Shown here: one piece after another, positions 1 through 8,975 of the stretch | How positions within the stretch are numbered: the first letter of the stretch is position 1 | Layout: the number at the start of each line of letters is the position of its first letter | DNA from: Verrucomicrobiaceae bacterium | GTDB taxonomy: Bacteria; Verrucomicrobiota; Verrucomicrobiia; Verrucomicrobiales; Verrucomicrobiaceae | Direction: 5' to 3' | DNA: 64,000 nucleotides | NCBI GenBank assembly: GCA_024232965.1 | Contig: JACKQF010000001.1 | Span: forward strand, 558,001 to 622,000 | Made by a program: the position numbers and the translations under genes | Notes under the pieces: model-generated | Told to the model about the DNA's origin: nothing | The model's database searches: none | The model's input: only the letters and a program-made list of their open reading frames with translations

Positions 1-1
1 G

Positions 2-406
2 TCCATCGATGCGCTGGCTGCGGCGAGCGTGGAGGATCTGCTACGTTGCGAGGACATTGGCGGCATCGTCGCCACCAGCATTCACGATTGGTTCCGCGAC
101 GAGCGGAACGTCCTCATCCTAGACCGGCTGCGGACGGCCGGATTGAGCTTCGCGCAAGCGGGAGTCGAGGCGGCGTCCGATAAATTGGCGGGAACCACTT
201 GGGTCATTACCGGAACGCTGAGCATGCCACGCGAGGAGATCGCTGATTTGATCCGATCCCATGGCGGCAAAGTGTCCGGCAGCGTAAGTGGCAAAACCAG
301 CTACGTGCTGGCCGGAACGGACGCGGGAAGTAAGCTGGACAAGGCGACCAAGCTGGGAGTGAAGGTGGTGGATGAGGCGACCTTGGCGGAGCTCCTGGGT
401 GAGTGA
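2..406 (+). CDS. ligA: NAD-dependent DNA ligase, C-terminal end (partial)
   Basis: The reading frame is open from the first bases of the window, so this is the last 134 residues of a longer protein. The early part (residues about 1-50) looks like the helix-hairpin-helix region that precedes the BRCT domain. The rest is a BRCT domain with the typical 'GTTWVITGTL' start, a 'GGKVSGSVSGKTSYVLAG' core and 'GSKLDKATKLGVKV'. This arrangement is the C-terminus of LigA, which seals nicks in replication and repair using NAD+ in the cytoplasm. The catalytic adenylation domain lies outside the window. An internal ATG at 29 is not the true start. Confidence 0.93.
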   Translation, partial: SIDALAAASVEDLLRCEDIGGIVATSIHDWFRDERNVLILDRLRTAGLSFAQAGVEAASDKLAGTTWVITGTLSMPREEIADLIRSHGGKVSGSVSGKTSYVLAGTDAGSKLDKATKLGVKVVDEATLAELLGE

Positions 407-447
407 TCGTTGATTTTTCAGGGATTTCTTGAAAAACGGCGCGATTG

Positions 448-3400
448 ATGTCTGTTCCGACACGATCCCGGTTTCGTTGTCGGCTCTGGCTTATGCGCCT
501 TCTCGCTTTCCTCGTAGAGTTTCGTGCTTTGCGTTTGCTGCTCCTCGCTGAATTGTCGCTCGCGACTGTTGCAGCAACAGAGCGGCCTTTGAGCTATAAT
601 TTCGAGGTTCGTCCCATTTTGGCGGAGAATTGCTTTGCCTGTCATGGCCCGGACGAGAAGCATCGTGAAGGGAAGCTACGGCTCGATGTGCGGGAGGCGG
701 CGCTGGAGAAACAGGCCTTTGTCCCGGGCGATGCGGCATCCAGCGAGTTGGTGAAGCGCCTTTTCACGACGGATGAAGACGAGGTGATGCCGCCGAAGCA
801 GAGCAATCATCAGCTGACGCAGGCGCAGAAGGATCTGCTGGTGCGCTGGGTCAATGAGGGGGCCAAGTATTCGAAGCACTGGTCCTTTGTGCCGCCAGAG
901 AAACCGGTGGTCCCGGCTTTGGCGGACACCTTTCCCGGCGGTCGGCGCAATGAGATCGATGCCTTTGTGCAGGAACGCCTAGAGTCGCGGCACGGGCGGC
1001 CCACGGTGCCGGCGGGCAAGGAACTGTGGCTGCGGCGGGTGACCTTTGCGTTGACGGGCCTGCCTCCCACCTTGGCGGAATTGGATGCGTTCAATGCGGA
1101 TGACTCGCCCAAGGCCCGGGAGGTGGTGGTGAACCGCCTGCTGGAATCGCCCCGCTACGGGGAGCGGATGGCGGTGGACTGGCTGGATGCGGCGCGTTAT
1201 GCAGACACCTATGGTCGGCATGAAGATGCGGATTGCCAGACTTGGCCCTGGCGGGACTGGGTGATCCGCGCCTTCAACGACAACCTGCCGTACGACAAGT
1301 TCATTGCCTGGCAAACGGCGGGGGATTTGCTGGAGCCGGAGAATCAGGATGCAGTGGTCGCGACCGCCTTCAATCGATTGCACCAGCAGTCCAATGAGTC
1401 TGGCAGCGATGAAAATGAGTTCCGCTGGGAGCATGTCTTTGATCGCGTCAAGACCAACGCCACAGCGATTCTGGGGCTGACCTATGAGTGCGCGCGCTGC
1501 CACGACCACAAGTATGATCCCTTCACCATGCGGGATTACTACAGCATGGCGGCGTTCTTCAACAACATCGATGAGCTAGGTCTTTTCTCACGCTTCACCA
1601 ACGCCAATCCCGCACCGACAACTTTCGTCTACAATCCTGGCCAAAAGGCCGCCCATGAGGCGCTAAAGGCATCGGTAGAGGCGGGGGAACAGCAGGTGAC
1701 CGCCGCACGTGAGCATGCTCGGGCGAGGTTTGTGGAGTGGCTGAAAGACAATGCGCCTCCCAGTGCGGAACCCAAAAAGAAGGGTTTTCTGGCGGGGCTC
1801 GGTAGCCTGATCAGTGGCGAGCGCAAGGCGGCCGATGCCGTGGTGCCGGTGAGCTATTTCCCGTTTGATAAATCCCACAAAGAAGACAAATCCACGCCCG
1901 ACTTGATGCGGCCCGACCGTGTCGGCAAGGGGCGAACGAGTCTGAATCTGGCCGAGGGGAAATTTGGTAGGGCGGTGGCATTTAAGGGGCAGAAGGACAA
2001 TCAGATTCTGATTTCCGGTATGGGGGAATTTCGCCGCGAGGATGCCTTCACGCTATCGATTTGGGTCAAGAGCCCGCAACCCTTTGACCATGTCGTTTTG
2101 TTGCATCGATCTCGCGCAGGTCTGGACGCAGCGAATCGGGGCTACGAGTTGACCTTGGAGCATGGGCGATTGACCGGGACGCTGGCACACTTTTATCCCG
2201 GCAATGCGATCCGGACGACCTGCAAAGAGCCAATGCCAGTGGGAGAATGGGTGCACATTGCGATGACGTATGATGGGTCTGGTCGCGCAGCGGGCATCGG
2301 GCTCTACATGAATGGAGTGCGGCAGGAGGAAGAGATCGTGCGCGATAACTTGTACAAAGACATGGCCTACAAGCTTGAGTGGGGGGACTTTGATTCGCAA
2401 AAGGTCGCTGATGCGGAGATGGCGGAGGCTGTGCAGTTCCAGGTCGGTGGTCGCTATTTGGACAGCTCATTTGCGGGAGGTTTGGCAGATGAATTGAAGG
2501 TCTTTGACCGGGAGTTATCTGCGCCTGAAATTAGCCGTTTGGCGCTGCGGACTGAGGCTTCGGGCGATGCGGCTTGGTTTGAGTGGTATGTGAGGGAGGT
2601 CGATGCGGAGTGCATCGCTGCGGAAAAGAACCTGCACGAGGCTCGTGCAGCGGAGAATCGGTTCACGTCTGATCTTGTGGAGATCATGGTGATGAAGGAG
2701 TGGGACGGACCGCGCCGTGCGACAACGATGCTGGAGCGCGGTCAGTTTAACCAGCCCAAGGAGTTGGTAGAGCCGGGCGTGCCAGAGGTCCTGCTGCCTT
2801 TCCCGCCAAGCGCTGCGCGTGATCGCCGGGGGTTAGCCGAGTGGCTGACAAATCCCCGTCATCCGCTGACGGGGCGGGTGGCTGTGAACCGTGTGTGGCG
2901 GATGTTTTTTGGCAGGGGATTGGTGGCGACGGCGGAGGACTTTGGGATTCAGGGGAGCCTGCCTTCCCACCCCGAGTTGCTGGATTGGCTGACCTGTTGG
3001 TTCACGGAGCACGGCTGGGATATGAAGGCTCTCTGCCGCCTGATCGCGCTGTCTGCAACCTACGGGCAAGATTCGCTGCCTGCGGACAAGACGTGGCTGG
3101 AGGAGGATCCTGACAACGTCTGGCTTTCGCATGGACCACGCTTTCGGCTTCCGGCGGAGCAGATCCGGGATGCGGCTCTGGCCGTCAGCGGGCTTTTGAA
3201 AGAGATTCGTGGAGGCCCAAGTGCGCATCCTTACCAACCGGAGGGGCTTTGGGAGGATGCGGGTACGCAGCATAGTTACACTCAAGACCATGGCGACGGC
3301 CTCTACCGCCGCAGTCTTTACACCTTCTGGCGGCGCACCTGTCCGCCGCCAGTTATGAGTGTTTTTGATGCACCGACGCGCGAGTTCTGCCGGGTGCGGC

Positions 3401-3768
3401 GCGATACGACGCTGACCCCTTTGCAGGGGTTGGCGCTGGAAAATGAAACGGGTTTCCTGGAGGCGGGGCGTGTGCTGGCGGAGAATCTGGTGCGGGAGTG
3501 CCCGGGCCAAGCAAACGCTGTGGCAAGGGTCGATAAGCTTTTCCGAACAACCACCGGTGTCCTGCCAACGCCGAAGCAGAAGGAATCGCTCTTGGGGTTG
3601 CTGGATACGGCGCGCTCGTTCTACGCCGCCCATCGCGATGAAGCGGTGAAGTTGCTGAGTGTGGGCGAGCATCCGGTGGACGCAGCGCTCGATCCTGCGG
3701 AAGTGGCGGGAATGATGCTGACGGCCAGGGCGATGCTCAGCTACGACGCCTTTTTGTGTAGCTATTGA
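448..3768 (+). CDS. DUF1549/DUF1553 cytochrome-type protein with inserted LamG-like domain
   Basis: A 1106-residue exported protein. Order: signal peptide (hydrophobic run at about residues 16-40); PSCyt1 heme-type domain with 'CFACHG' near residue 60; DUF1549 region ending in the second heme-like motif 'CARCHDH'; a LamG/concanavalin-like domain at about residues 505-690 ('FTLSIWVKSPQPF', 'GEWVHIAMTYDG'); and DUF1553 to the C-terminus ('NRVWRMFFGRGLV'). The family is abundant in Planctomycetes and Verrucomicrobia. It is thought to act in the periplasm or at the surface, perhaps in polysaccharide breakdown, but its chemistry is unknown. The DUF1501 gene follows after 10 bp, the usual pairing. 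A TTG at 445 and an ATG at 493 are alternative starts. The ATG at 493 would leave a cleaner signal peptide. Confidence 0.88.
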   Translation: MSVPTRSRFRCRLWLMRLLAFLVEFRALRLLLLAELSLATVAATERPLSYNFEVRPILAENCFACHGPDEKHREGKLRLDVREAALEKQAFVPGDAASSELVKRLFTTDEDEVMPPKQSNHQLTQAQKDLLVRWVNEGAKYSKHWSFVPPEKPVVPALADTFPGGRRNEIDAFVQERLESRHGRPTVPAGKELWLRRVTFALTGLPPTLAELDAFNADDSPKAREVVVNRLLESPRYGERMAVDWLDAARYADTYGRHEDADCQTWPWRDWVIRAFNDNLPYDKFIAWQTAGDLLEPENQDAVVATAFNRLHQQSNESGSDENEFRWEHVFDRVKTNATAILGLTYECARCHDHKYDPFTMRDYYSMAAFFNNIDELGLFSRFTNANPAPTTFVYNPGQKAAHEALKASVEAGEQQVTAAREHARARFVEWLKDNAPPSAEPKKKGFLAGLGSLISGERKAADAVVPVSYFPFDKSHKEDKSTPDLMRPDRVGKGRTSLNLAEGKFGRAVAFKGQKDNQILISGMGEFRREDAFTLSIWVKSPQPFDHVVLLHRSRAGLDAANRGYELTLEHGRLTGTLAHFYPGNAIRTTCKEPMPVGEWVHIAMTYDGSGRAAGIGLYMNGVRQEEEIVRDNLYKDMAYKLEWGDFDSQKVADAEMAEAVQFQVGGRYLDSSFAGGLADELKVFDRELSAPEISRLALRTEASGDAAWFEWYVREVDAECIAAEKNLHEARAAENRFTSDLVEIMVMKEWDGPRRATTMLERGQFNQPKELVEPGVPEVLLPFPPSAARDRRGLAEWLTNPRHPLTGRVAVNRVWRMFFGRGLVATAEDFGIQGSLPSHPELLDWLTCWFTEHGWDMKALCRLIALSATYGQDSLPADKTWLEEDPDNVWLSHGPRFRLPAEQIRDAALAVSGLLKEIRGGPSAHPYQPEGLWEDAGTQHSYTQDHGDGLYRRSLYTFWRRTCPPPVMSVFDAPTREFCRVRRDTTLTPLQGLALENETGFLEAGRVLAENLVRECPGQANAVARVDKLFRTTTGVLPTPKQKESLLGLLDTARSFYAAHRDEAVKLLSVGEHPVDAALDPAEVAGMMLTARAMLSYDAFLCSY

Positions 3769-3778
3769 ATCACCCACC

Positions 3779-5257
3779 ATGAATCCTTCCGCTCCTAATT
3801 CATCGAATAACCCGGACGCGTGGAGGACGATGCCGTTTGATGCACTGACGCGTCGGCAGATGCTGCACCGCACGGCGGGAGGACTGGGGGCCGTGGCGCT
3901 GGCATCGCTTCTCGAGACCAGGGCTGAAGCGGCGTCTTTTGGTGCCGGGCGCGCCGATTTACCGCATTTCGCTGCCAAGGCGAAGCGGGTGATCTTTTTG
4001 TGCATGAGCGGTGGGATGTCGCAGTTTGAGTCCTTCGATTACAAGCCGCTGCTGAAGGAGAAAGCCCACGAAAACCTGCCGCAGTCCGTCTTCAAAGGGC
4101 GGAAACCGCTGGGGATGTCGAAGAACCAGGCCAGTTTTGAGCTGGTCGGATCACCCTATGACTTTAAGCAGCACGGGAAGAGCGGAGCCTGGCTCAGCGA
4201 CCAGTTTTCCCATTTGGCGGGACAGGCGGATCGTATCTGCTTCTTGAAGGGGATGGTAACCGATGCAGTGAACCATGACCCTGCGATGACCTTCCTGCAC
4301 ACGGGGGCAGCACTGCCGGGCCGGCCTAGCATGGGGGCCTGGATCAGCTACGGGCTCGGGGCCGAAACGGAAAATCTGCCAGCTTTTATCGTTCTGGTGA
4401 CTCGCAAGCCGGTGGATCAGCCGCTTTCGACGCGACTCTGGGACAGTGGCTTTTTGCCGTCGCAATTTCAGGGCACCCAATTCCGTGCGGCAAAGGATCC
4501 GGTGCTTTATCTGAACAATCCTGAGGGGCTGCCTCCCGAACTGCATCGCCGCATGTTGGACAGCCTGCGGGAGCTCCACGAAGACGATCTCCAGCGCAGG
4601 GGCGAGGCGGAGATTACTGCCCGGATCTCGCAATACGAGATGGCTTTCCGGATGCAGGCGGCGGTTCCTGACGTGACAGATGTCTCAAAAGAAAAAGAGG
4701 CGACCTTGGATCTCTACGGTCCGGATTCACGGAAGCCTGGCAGTTTTGCCCACAATTGCCTGCTGGCACGTCGCCTAGTGGAGCGCGGAGTACGATTTGT
4801 GCAACTCTACCACCCGGGCTGGGACCACCACTCAAACCTTGGCGGTCAGTACGGTGGGATTGCCAAGCAGGTGGACCAGCCTGCGGCGGCCCTGTTGCAG
4901 GATCTGCACGAGCGTGGTTTGCTGGAGGATACGCTGGTGATTATGGGTAGCGAATTTGGCCGTACCTGCTACTCCCAGGGTTCCATATCCAAAACGGGAA
5001 CTTATGGCCGGGAGCACCACCGGGATGCCTTCTCGATGTGGATGGCGGGTGGCGGGATCAAGCCTGGGATCAGCCACGGCGAGACGGATGAGTTCGGCTT
5101 TGATGTTGTCGATGGACGTGTCCATGTGAACGACTTTCACGCAACGATCCTGAATCAGTTGGGGATTGATCATCTTCGGTTTACCTACCGTTTCCAGGGG
5201 CGCGACTACCGACTCACGGATTTGGCCGGGAAAGTGGTCAAAGAGATCCTCGCCTGA
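3779..5257 (+). CDS. DUF1501 domain protein, Tat-exported (sulfatase-like fold)
   Basis: A 492-residue protein with a twin-arginine signal near the N-terminus ('TRRQMLHRTAGG'), so it is probably exported folded by the Tat system. The body is DUF1501, related to the alkaline phosphatase/sulfatase fold. Visible signatures include 'FLCMSGGMSQFESFDYKP', 'RFVQLYHPGWDHHSN' and 'VIMGSEFGRTCYSQG'. It lacks a recognisable sulfatase CxPxR nucleophile motif, so sulfatase activity should not be assumed. It lies 10 bp behind the DUF1549/DUF1553 gene on the same strand, the classic two-gene unit of this phylum. The two products probably act together outside the cytoplasm on an unknown substrate. Confidence 0.9.
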   Translation: MNPSAPNSSNNPDAWRTMPFDALTRRQMLHRTAGGLGAVALASLLETRAEAASFGAGRADLPHFAAKAKRVIFLCMSGGMSQFESFDYKPLLKEKAHENLPQSVFKGRKPLGMSKNQASFELVGSPYDFKQHGKSGAWLSDQFSHLAGQADRICFLKGMVTDAVNHDPAMTFLHTGAALPGRPSMGAWISYGLGAETENLPAFIVLVTRKPVDQPLSTRLWDSGFLPSQFQGTQFRAAKDPVLYLNNPEGLPPELHRRMLDSLRELHEDDLQRRGEAEITARISQYEMAFRMQAAVPDVTDVSKEKEATLDLYGPDSRKPGSFAHNCLLARRLVERGVRFVQLYHPGWDHHSNLGGQYGGIAKQVDQPAAALLQDLHERGLLEDTLVIMGSEFGRTCYSQGSISKTGTYGREHHRDAFSMWMAGGGIKPGISHGETDEFGFDVVDGRVHVNDFHATILNQLGIDHLRFTYRFQGRDYRLTDLAGKVVKEILA

Positions 5258-5314
5258 CCCTATCGGCGGGTGCAAAAAAACGACGTTGGGCCGGTCGTGC
5301 AGCGCGAAAGGCGG

Positions 5315-5342
5315 TTGAGTTCTTTGGCGCAGGGGATTAAAT
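5315..5342 (+). promoter_or_regulatory. Candidate sigma-70-type promoter upstream of kdsA
   Basis: TTGAGT (5315-5320) and TTAAAT (5337-5342) are separated by 16 bp in the 126-bp gap before kdsA. The position fits the start of the kdsA-lpt operon. The match is modest and sequence-based only. Confidence 0.3.
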
Positions 5343-5383
5343 GTTCCGGGCGAGCGCTCAGTGCGCCCCCCTGAAAAACCATC

Positions 5384-6232
5384 ATGTTTCCCAACCTCCC
5401 CCCTATCCGCATCGGTTCCGTCACTATGGACGGGGTGGATCCAGTATTCATTTTGGGGCCTTGTGTCATTGAAGGGGAAGAGTTTCTGCACAAAATCGGC
5501 CAGGACATTGCGGCGATGGCGAATCGCAACGGCTGGCGCTGGATTTTTAAGGCCTCCTACGACAAGGCAAATCGCACTTCCATCCGAAGTTTCCGAGGTC
5601 AAGGCTGCGCTGAAGGCTGCCGCCTGCTGGAAGAGGTTGGTGCTTCGCTGGGTGTGCCTGTGACAACGGATGTGCACTCGCCAGAAGATGCTCGGGTCGC
5701 GGCAGAGTGGATCGATGTATTGCAAATTCCGGCTTTCCTTTGCCGCCAGACGGACTTGATCGTTGCTGCCGGGGAGACTGGGCGCGTGGTGAATGTAAAG
5801 AAAGGGCAGTTCATGGCGCCTTGGGACGTGAAGAACATCGCGGAAAAGCTGGACCAGACCGGGTGCGAGCGTTACTTTTTCACGGAGCGTGGCACCACGT
5901 TCGGATATCAGAATCTTGTGGCGGATATGAGGTCTCTCTACTGGATGCGTGAACTCGGTTACAGGGCGGTCTTTGATGCCACCCACTCCGTACAGCGTCC
6001 CGGAGGTCTAGGGGCCACGACTGGGGGGGACGGAAAGCTGGCGCCTGTTTTGGCCCGCGCTGCCGTGGCAGCAGGCTGTGATGGTGTTTTTATGGAGACG
6101 CATCCGGACCCAGCCAATGCTTTTTCAGATGGTCCAAATCAAGTTCCCTTGGCGGAACTCGAGGCGGTGGTCGAACAACTGCGGGCGGTGCATCGCGCCG
6201 TTCAAATCCCAACCCTTGCGGAGGTCGCTTGA
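5384..6232 (+). CDS. kdsA: 3-deoxy-8-phosphooctulonate (KDO-8-P) synthase
   Basis: KdsA condenses phosphoenolpyruvate with arabinose-5-phosphate to give KDO-8-phosphate, the precursor of the KDO that links lipid A to the LPS core. The 282-residue protein is close to the usual family length. It carries 'FKASYDKANRTSIRSFRG', 'QIPAFLCRQTDLI', 'NVKKGQFMAPWD' and 'DATHSVQRPGG'. Residue Cys27 in 'GPCVIEG', with His in 'DATHSVQ', Glu in 'FMETHP' and Asp in 'AFSDGPNQ', matches the ligand set of the metal-dependent class (Aquifex type), not the Asn-containing metal-independent class. It starts the LPS operon. Its stop overlaps the next start (TGATG), which suggests translational coupling. Confidence 0.95.
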   Translation: MFPNLPPIRIGSVTMDGVDPVFILGPCVIEGEEFLHKIGQDIAAMANRNGWRWIFKASYDKANRTSIRSFRGQGCAEGCRLLEEVGASLGVPVTTDVHSPEDARVAAEWIDVLQIPAFLCRQTDLIVAAGETGRVVNVKKGQFMAPWDVKNIAEKLDQTGCERYFFTERGTTFGYQNLVADMRSLYWMRELGYRAVFDATHSVQRPGGLGATTGGDGKLAPVLARAAVAAGCDGVFMETHPDPANAFSDGPNQVPLAELEAVVEQLRAVHRAVQIPTLAEVA

Positions 6233-6912
6233 TGTTTTTACGATCTATTCACCCACGACTCTTGCTGGCCCTGTGGCTGGCACTATCTACCTTCTCCACA
6301 TCCCGTGCATCGGATGCTGGAAAGTCCGCCGTCCCCGCAGATCAGGCTACCGAGGAGCCCGCCGTTCCTCCGCCGTTGGCCCAGGCTCGAACAGGGCTCA
6401 GCAGCTTTGGCAAAAACATGCCAGCGGGCCTCCGGAATGTCGGGGTGACGATCCCTGGATTTTCAAAGGGAAAGCCTAGTTCACTGGTTCTGGCGGACTC
6501 GGTCACCCGGATCGATGAGAACCGCCTGATCGCCGAAAACATGACGATCCAGATGTTTGCCGATGATCCTCGTGAAAACGTCACCGTGGATCTGAAATCC
6601 GCGACCTACCACATGACAAACCAGGTTCTGCGCAGCCCGACGCGCAGTAAGGTGACTCGCTCCGACTTTGAGCTGGAGGGGGATTCGCTGGTTTTTGACA
6701 CGATGACTTCTCAAGGCAAAATGGTCGGCAATGTGCGCATGGTAATCTATGATGCAAACATGCTAAAGCCCGCATCAGAAAGGAAAGATGCTGGTGGCGT
6801 GGAAGCGAAAAAGCCTGCGTCTGCGAAGGTCTCTGATTCCACCGAGCAGCCTGCTGTCCCCGCTGCCGCACCCGCCGCGGCCCCTGCGGTCACCCCTTTA
6901 CCCGCCAAGTGA
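6232..6912 (+). CDS. lptC: LptC-like LPS export protein
   Basis: A 226-residue protein with an N-terminal hydrophobic segment (about residues 5-25) serving as membrane anchor or signal. The central region (about 80-165) has the LptC/OstA beta-strand pattern: 'SATYHMTNQVLRSPTRSKV', 'FELEGDSLVFD' and 'GKMVGNVRMVIYD'. LptC passes lipopolysaccharide from the LptB2FG transporter to the periplasmic LptA bridge. The C-terminal tail is Ala/Pro-rich and looks disordered. The assignment rests on this fold pattern plus position between kdsA and lptA/lptB. Overall similarity is weak, as is usual for LptC. The ATG at 6232 overlaps the kdsA stop; a TTG at 6229 is less likely. Confidence 0.75.
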   Translation: MFLRSIHPRLLLALWLALSTFSTSRASDAGKSAVPADQATEEPAVPPPLAQARTGLSSFGKNMPAGLRNVGVTIPGFSKGKPSSLVLADSVTRIDENRLIAENMTIQMFADDPRENVTVDLKSATYHMTNQVLRSPTRSKVTRSDFELEGDSLVFDTMTSQGKMVGNVRMVIYDANMLKPASERKDAGGVEAKKPASAKVSDSTEQPAVPAAAPAAAPAVTPLPAK

Positions 6913-6914
6913 AA

Positions 6915-8051
6915 ATGAAAGCGATCCTTTTTCCCGTTCTCCTGATCTCCCTAACCGCCGCGACGGCCTCTGCGCAGGTTGGCGGGACCCGTTTTTTGCA
7001 GCGCGTTCAGACTCGTGAATCTCGCGTCAGCGCAGATCCAGAACTTGCTGACGCGGCAGTTCAGCTTGAAGCCGCTCGGAAGCGCGAGGATGCAGCGAAA
7101 GCTGCGGCAACGCCCGATGTGGCAGCGCGGAACGATGAGATGGAGCGCAAGATCGCTGCTGCCGTCGCCAATGCCAATGCTCAGCCTTCACCGGCGGCAA
7201 AGGCCCAGAGTCTTCGTTCACGGGAAGGCATCGCTGCCGCGATTGGCAACCTGACTTCCGAAGGGAAGCGCCGTCTCGCTGCTGGGGAGTCGGCCGCCCC
7301 CGCCACCTTGCCGCCATCTCGGATGCAGGTCGCCCAGGCAAAGACCGAGCCGTCCAGCCCAGCAGTGGCTCCTTCCTCTGCCGCTACTGCTAGTCCAGGA
7401 GTGCCCCGTCCAGTGCCGTTGAAGCCAGCTACGTTGGCAAATCCAAAGCTCAAGGGCAACACGATCACCATTGAGGCAGATTCAAACCTCTTTGACCCCA
7501 ACACCAATATCGGAATCTTCCAGGGCAACGTCCGCGTTCGTTCGCCAGAGTTTTATTTGGAAGCGGATGAGTTTGAAGTTCACATGAAGCGCGAGGTGGT
7601 CGGCGATGCGAAAGCCCCGACCGTGCCGCCTGCGCCAGTTGCCAAAGCGGGTGACCCGAATGTGATCACTTCCGAGACCATTCCCGGCGGAGCCGCCCCT
7701 GCTCAGGGTGCCAAAGATGCCGCCATGCCGCCTGCGGAGCAGAGCTCAGTGGAGCGCGCCATCGCCCGTGGTCGCCGAGTAATCATCGAAAAACTCACTG
7801 AAACGGGCGATGTGCAGGTGGGCCAGTGCAAGCGAGCGGTCTGGAACGGGCAGACCCACGAGATGCTGCTAGAAATCATGCCGCAGGTGCAGCGCGATAA
7901 CAATCTGGTCATCGCTACAGCAGAGTCCACGACGATGACCATTCTCGAAAGCGGCCGTTTCACCTCGAACGGCCCTACTACGACGCAGATCCTGCAGGGC
8001 GCGGATGCGAAGCCAAAATCGAGGGGTGGACTTACTTCGAAGAAACCATAG
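6915..8051 (+). CDS. lptA: LptA/OstA-like periplasmic LPS transport protein
   Basis: A 378-residue protein with a clear signal peptide (hydrophobic residues 3-18, cleavage near 'ASA-Q'). Residues about 40-170 are Ala-rich and low in complexity. The OstA-type domain follows at about 175-235 ('GNTITIEADSNLFDPNTN', 'FQGNVRVRSPEFYLEADEF') and resumes at about 290-350. LptA forms the periplasmic bridge that carries LPS to the outer membrane. This copy is about twice the length of enteric LptA because of the Ala/Pro-rich stretches before and inside the domain. A GTG at 6909 overlapping the previous stop is an alternative start that adds two residues. It sits between lptC and lptB. Confidence 0.75.
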   Translation: MKAILFPVLLISLTAATASAQVGGTRFLQRVQTRESRVSADPELADAAVQLEAARKREDAAKAAATPDVAARNDEMERKIAAAVANANAQPSPAAKAQSLRSREGIAAAIGNLTSEGKRRLAAGESAAPATLPPSRMQVAQAKTEPSSPAVAPSSAATASPGVPRPVPLKPATLANPKLKGNTITIEADSNLFDPNTNIGIFQGNVRVRSPEFYLEADEFEVHMKREVVGDAKAPTVPPAPVAKAGDPNVITSETIPGGAAPAQGAKDAAMPPAEQSSVERAIARGRRVIIEKLTETGDVQVGQCKRAVWNGQTHEMLLEIMPQVQRDNNLVIATAESTTMTILESGRFTSNGPTTTQILQGADAKPKSRGGLTSKKP

Positions 8052-8114
8052 TGCGGTTTCGAGCGTATTAACTGATGAAAGCACTCTAAATTCGGGAAGG
8101 AAAATCACGATCAG

Positions 8115-8903
8115 ATGATTGCGGGCGGACACGAAATGACGATGGAGGGAGCGGCGTACCACACCGGCGAGACAGACCCTGAAGTGTTGCTCTATACCAG
8201 GGGCTTGAAAAAAGTCTATGACGGTCGGGCCGTGGTCAACGGTGTGGACATCGAAGTGAAGCGCGGCGAAATTGTCGGACTTTTAGGGCCGAATGGAGCG
8301 GGCAAGACGACGACGTTTTATATGATCGTTGGGCTTGTGCGCCCCAACGGCGGCAAGGTGGTTTTTGACGGGAATGATGCCACGACCCAGCCGATGTACA
8401 TCCGTGCTCGATTGGGCATGGGCTACCTACCACAGGAAGAGTCAATTTTTCGCAAACTGACGGTCAGGGACAACATCCTCGCTGTCATGGAAACTCAAGC
8501 TTTTACGCGAGACGAGCGTCGCGATCAGTGCCAGGCGCTGATGGAAAAATTCGGCATCGATCATGTGGCCGACAACTTAGCTCTGACTCTCAGCGGTGGT
8601 GAAAAACGTCGTCTGACCATCGCCCGATCACTGGTGACAGAGCCCAAGCTTTTGATGTTGGACGAGCCCTTCAGCGGTGTTGATCCCATCGCCGTTAGCG
8701 AGATTCAAGACATCATCCGCATGCTCCGCAGCGCAGGATTGGCGATCTTGATTACTGATCACAACGTCCGCGAGACGCTCAACATCGTGGATCGCGCCTA
8801 CATGATCTATGAAGGTCAGGTGCGGCGTCACGGGACCAAGGAGTTCCTTGTCAACGATCCAGTGGCTCGTCAACTCTACCTCGGCGAAGACTTTTCAATG
8901 TAG
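8115..8903 (+). CDS. lptB: LPS export ABC transporter ATP-binding protein LptB
   Basis: A 262-residue cytoplasmic ATPase that powers extraction of LPS from the inner membrane with LptF/LptG, which are not in this window. Motifs: Walker A 'GPNGAGKTT', Q-loop region 'YLPQEES', signature 'LSGGEKRR', Walker B 'LLMLDEPFSGVDP' and H-loop 'ITDHNVRETL'. The 'GYLPQEESIFRKLTV' and 'DEPFSGVDP' stretches are typical of LptB and not of general ABC ATPases. The first roughly 20 residues are extra compared with enteric LptB, and ATGs at 8136 and 8142 are alternative starts. It follows lptA by 63 bp, with a purine-rich stretch (GGGAAGGA) ahead of the start. Confidence 0.93.
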   Translation: MIAGGHEMTMEGAAYHTGETDPEVLLYTRGLKKVYDGRAVVNGVDIEVKRGEIVGLLGPNGAGKTTTFYMIVGLVRPNGGKVVFDGNDATTQPMYIRARLGMGYLPQEESIFRKLTVRDNILAVMETQAFTRDERRDQCQALMEKFGIDHVADNLALTLSGGEKRRLTIARSLVTEPKLLMLDEPFSGVDPIAVSEIQDIIRMLRSAGLAILITDHNVRETLNIVDRAYMIYEGQVRRHGTKEFLVNDPVARQLYLGEDFSM

Positions 8904-8975
8904 GCGCCTCAAACTTTTCCCGATTTTTCAACCCCCAAAATAGATAACGCAGAAGACCCAAGGAGAATACAGACC

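Noticed and set aside
2833..4005. 390-codon open frame on the minus strand across the DUF1549/DUF1553 and DUF1501 genes
   Set aside because: Antisense shadow of two well-supported genes; composition is Arg/His/Pro-rich and matches no family.
3779..5257. Annotating the DUF1501 proteins as sulfatases
   Set aside because: The fold is related, but no CxPxR formylglycine motif is visible, so activity is not supported.
4832..5986. 384-codon minus-strand open frame
   Set aside because: Runs antisense across the DUF1501 3' end and kdsA, both with clear family motifs; no protein signature of its own.
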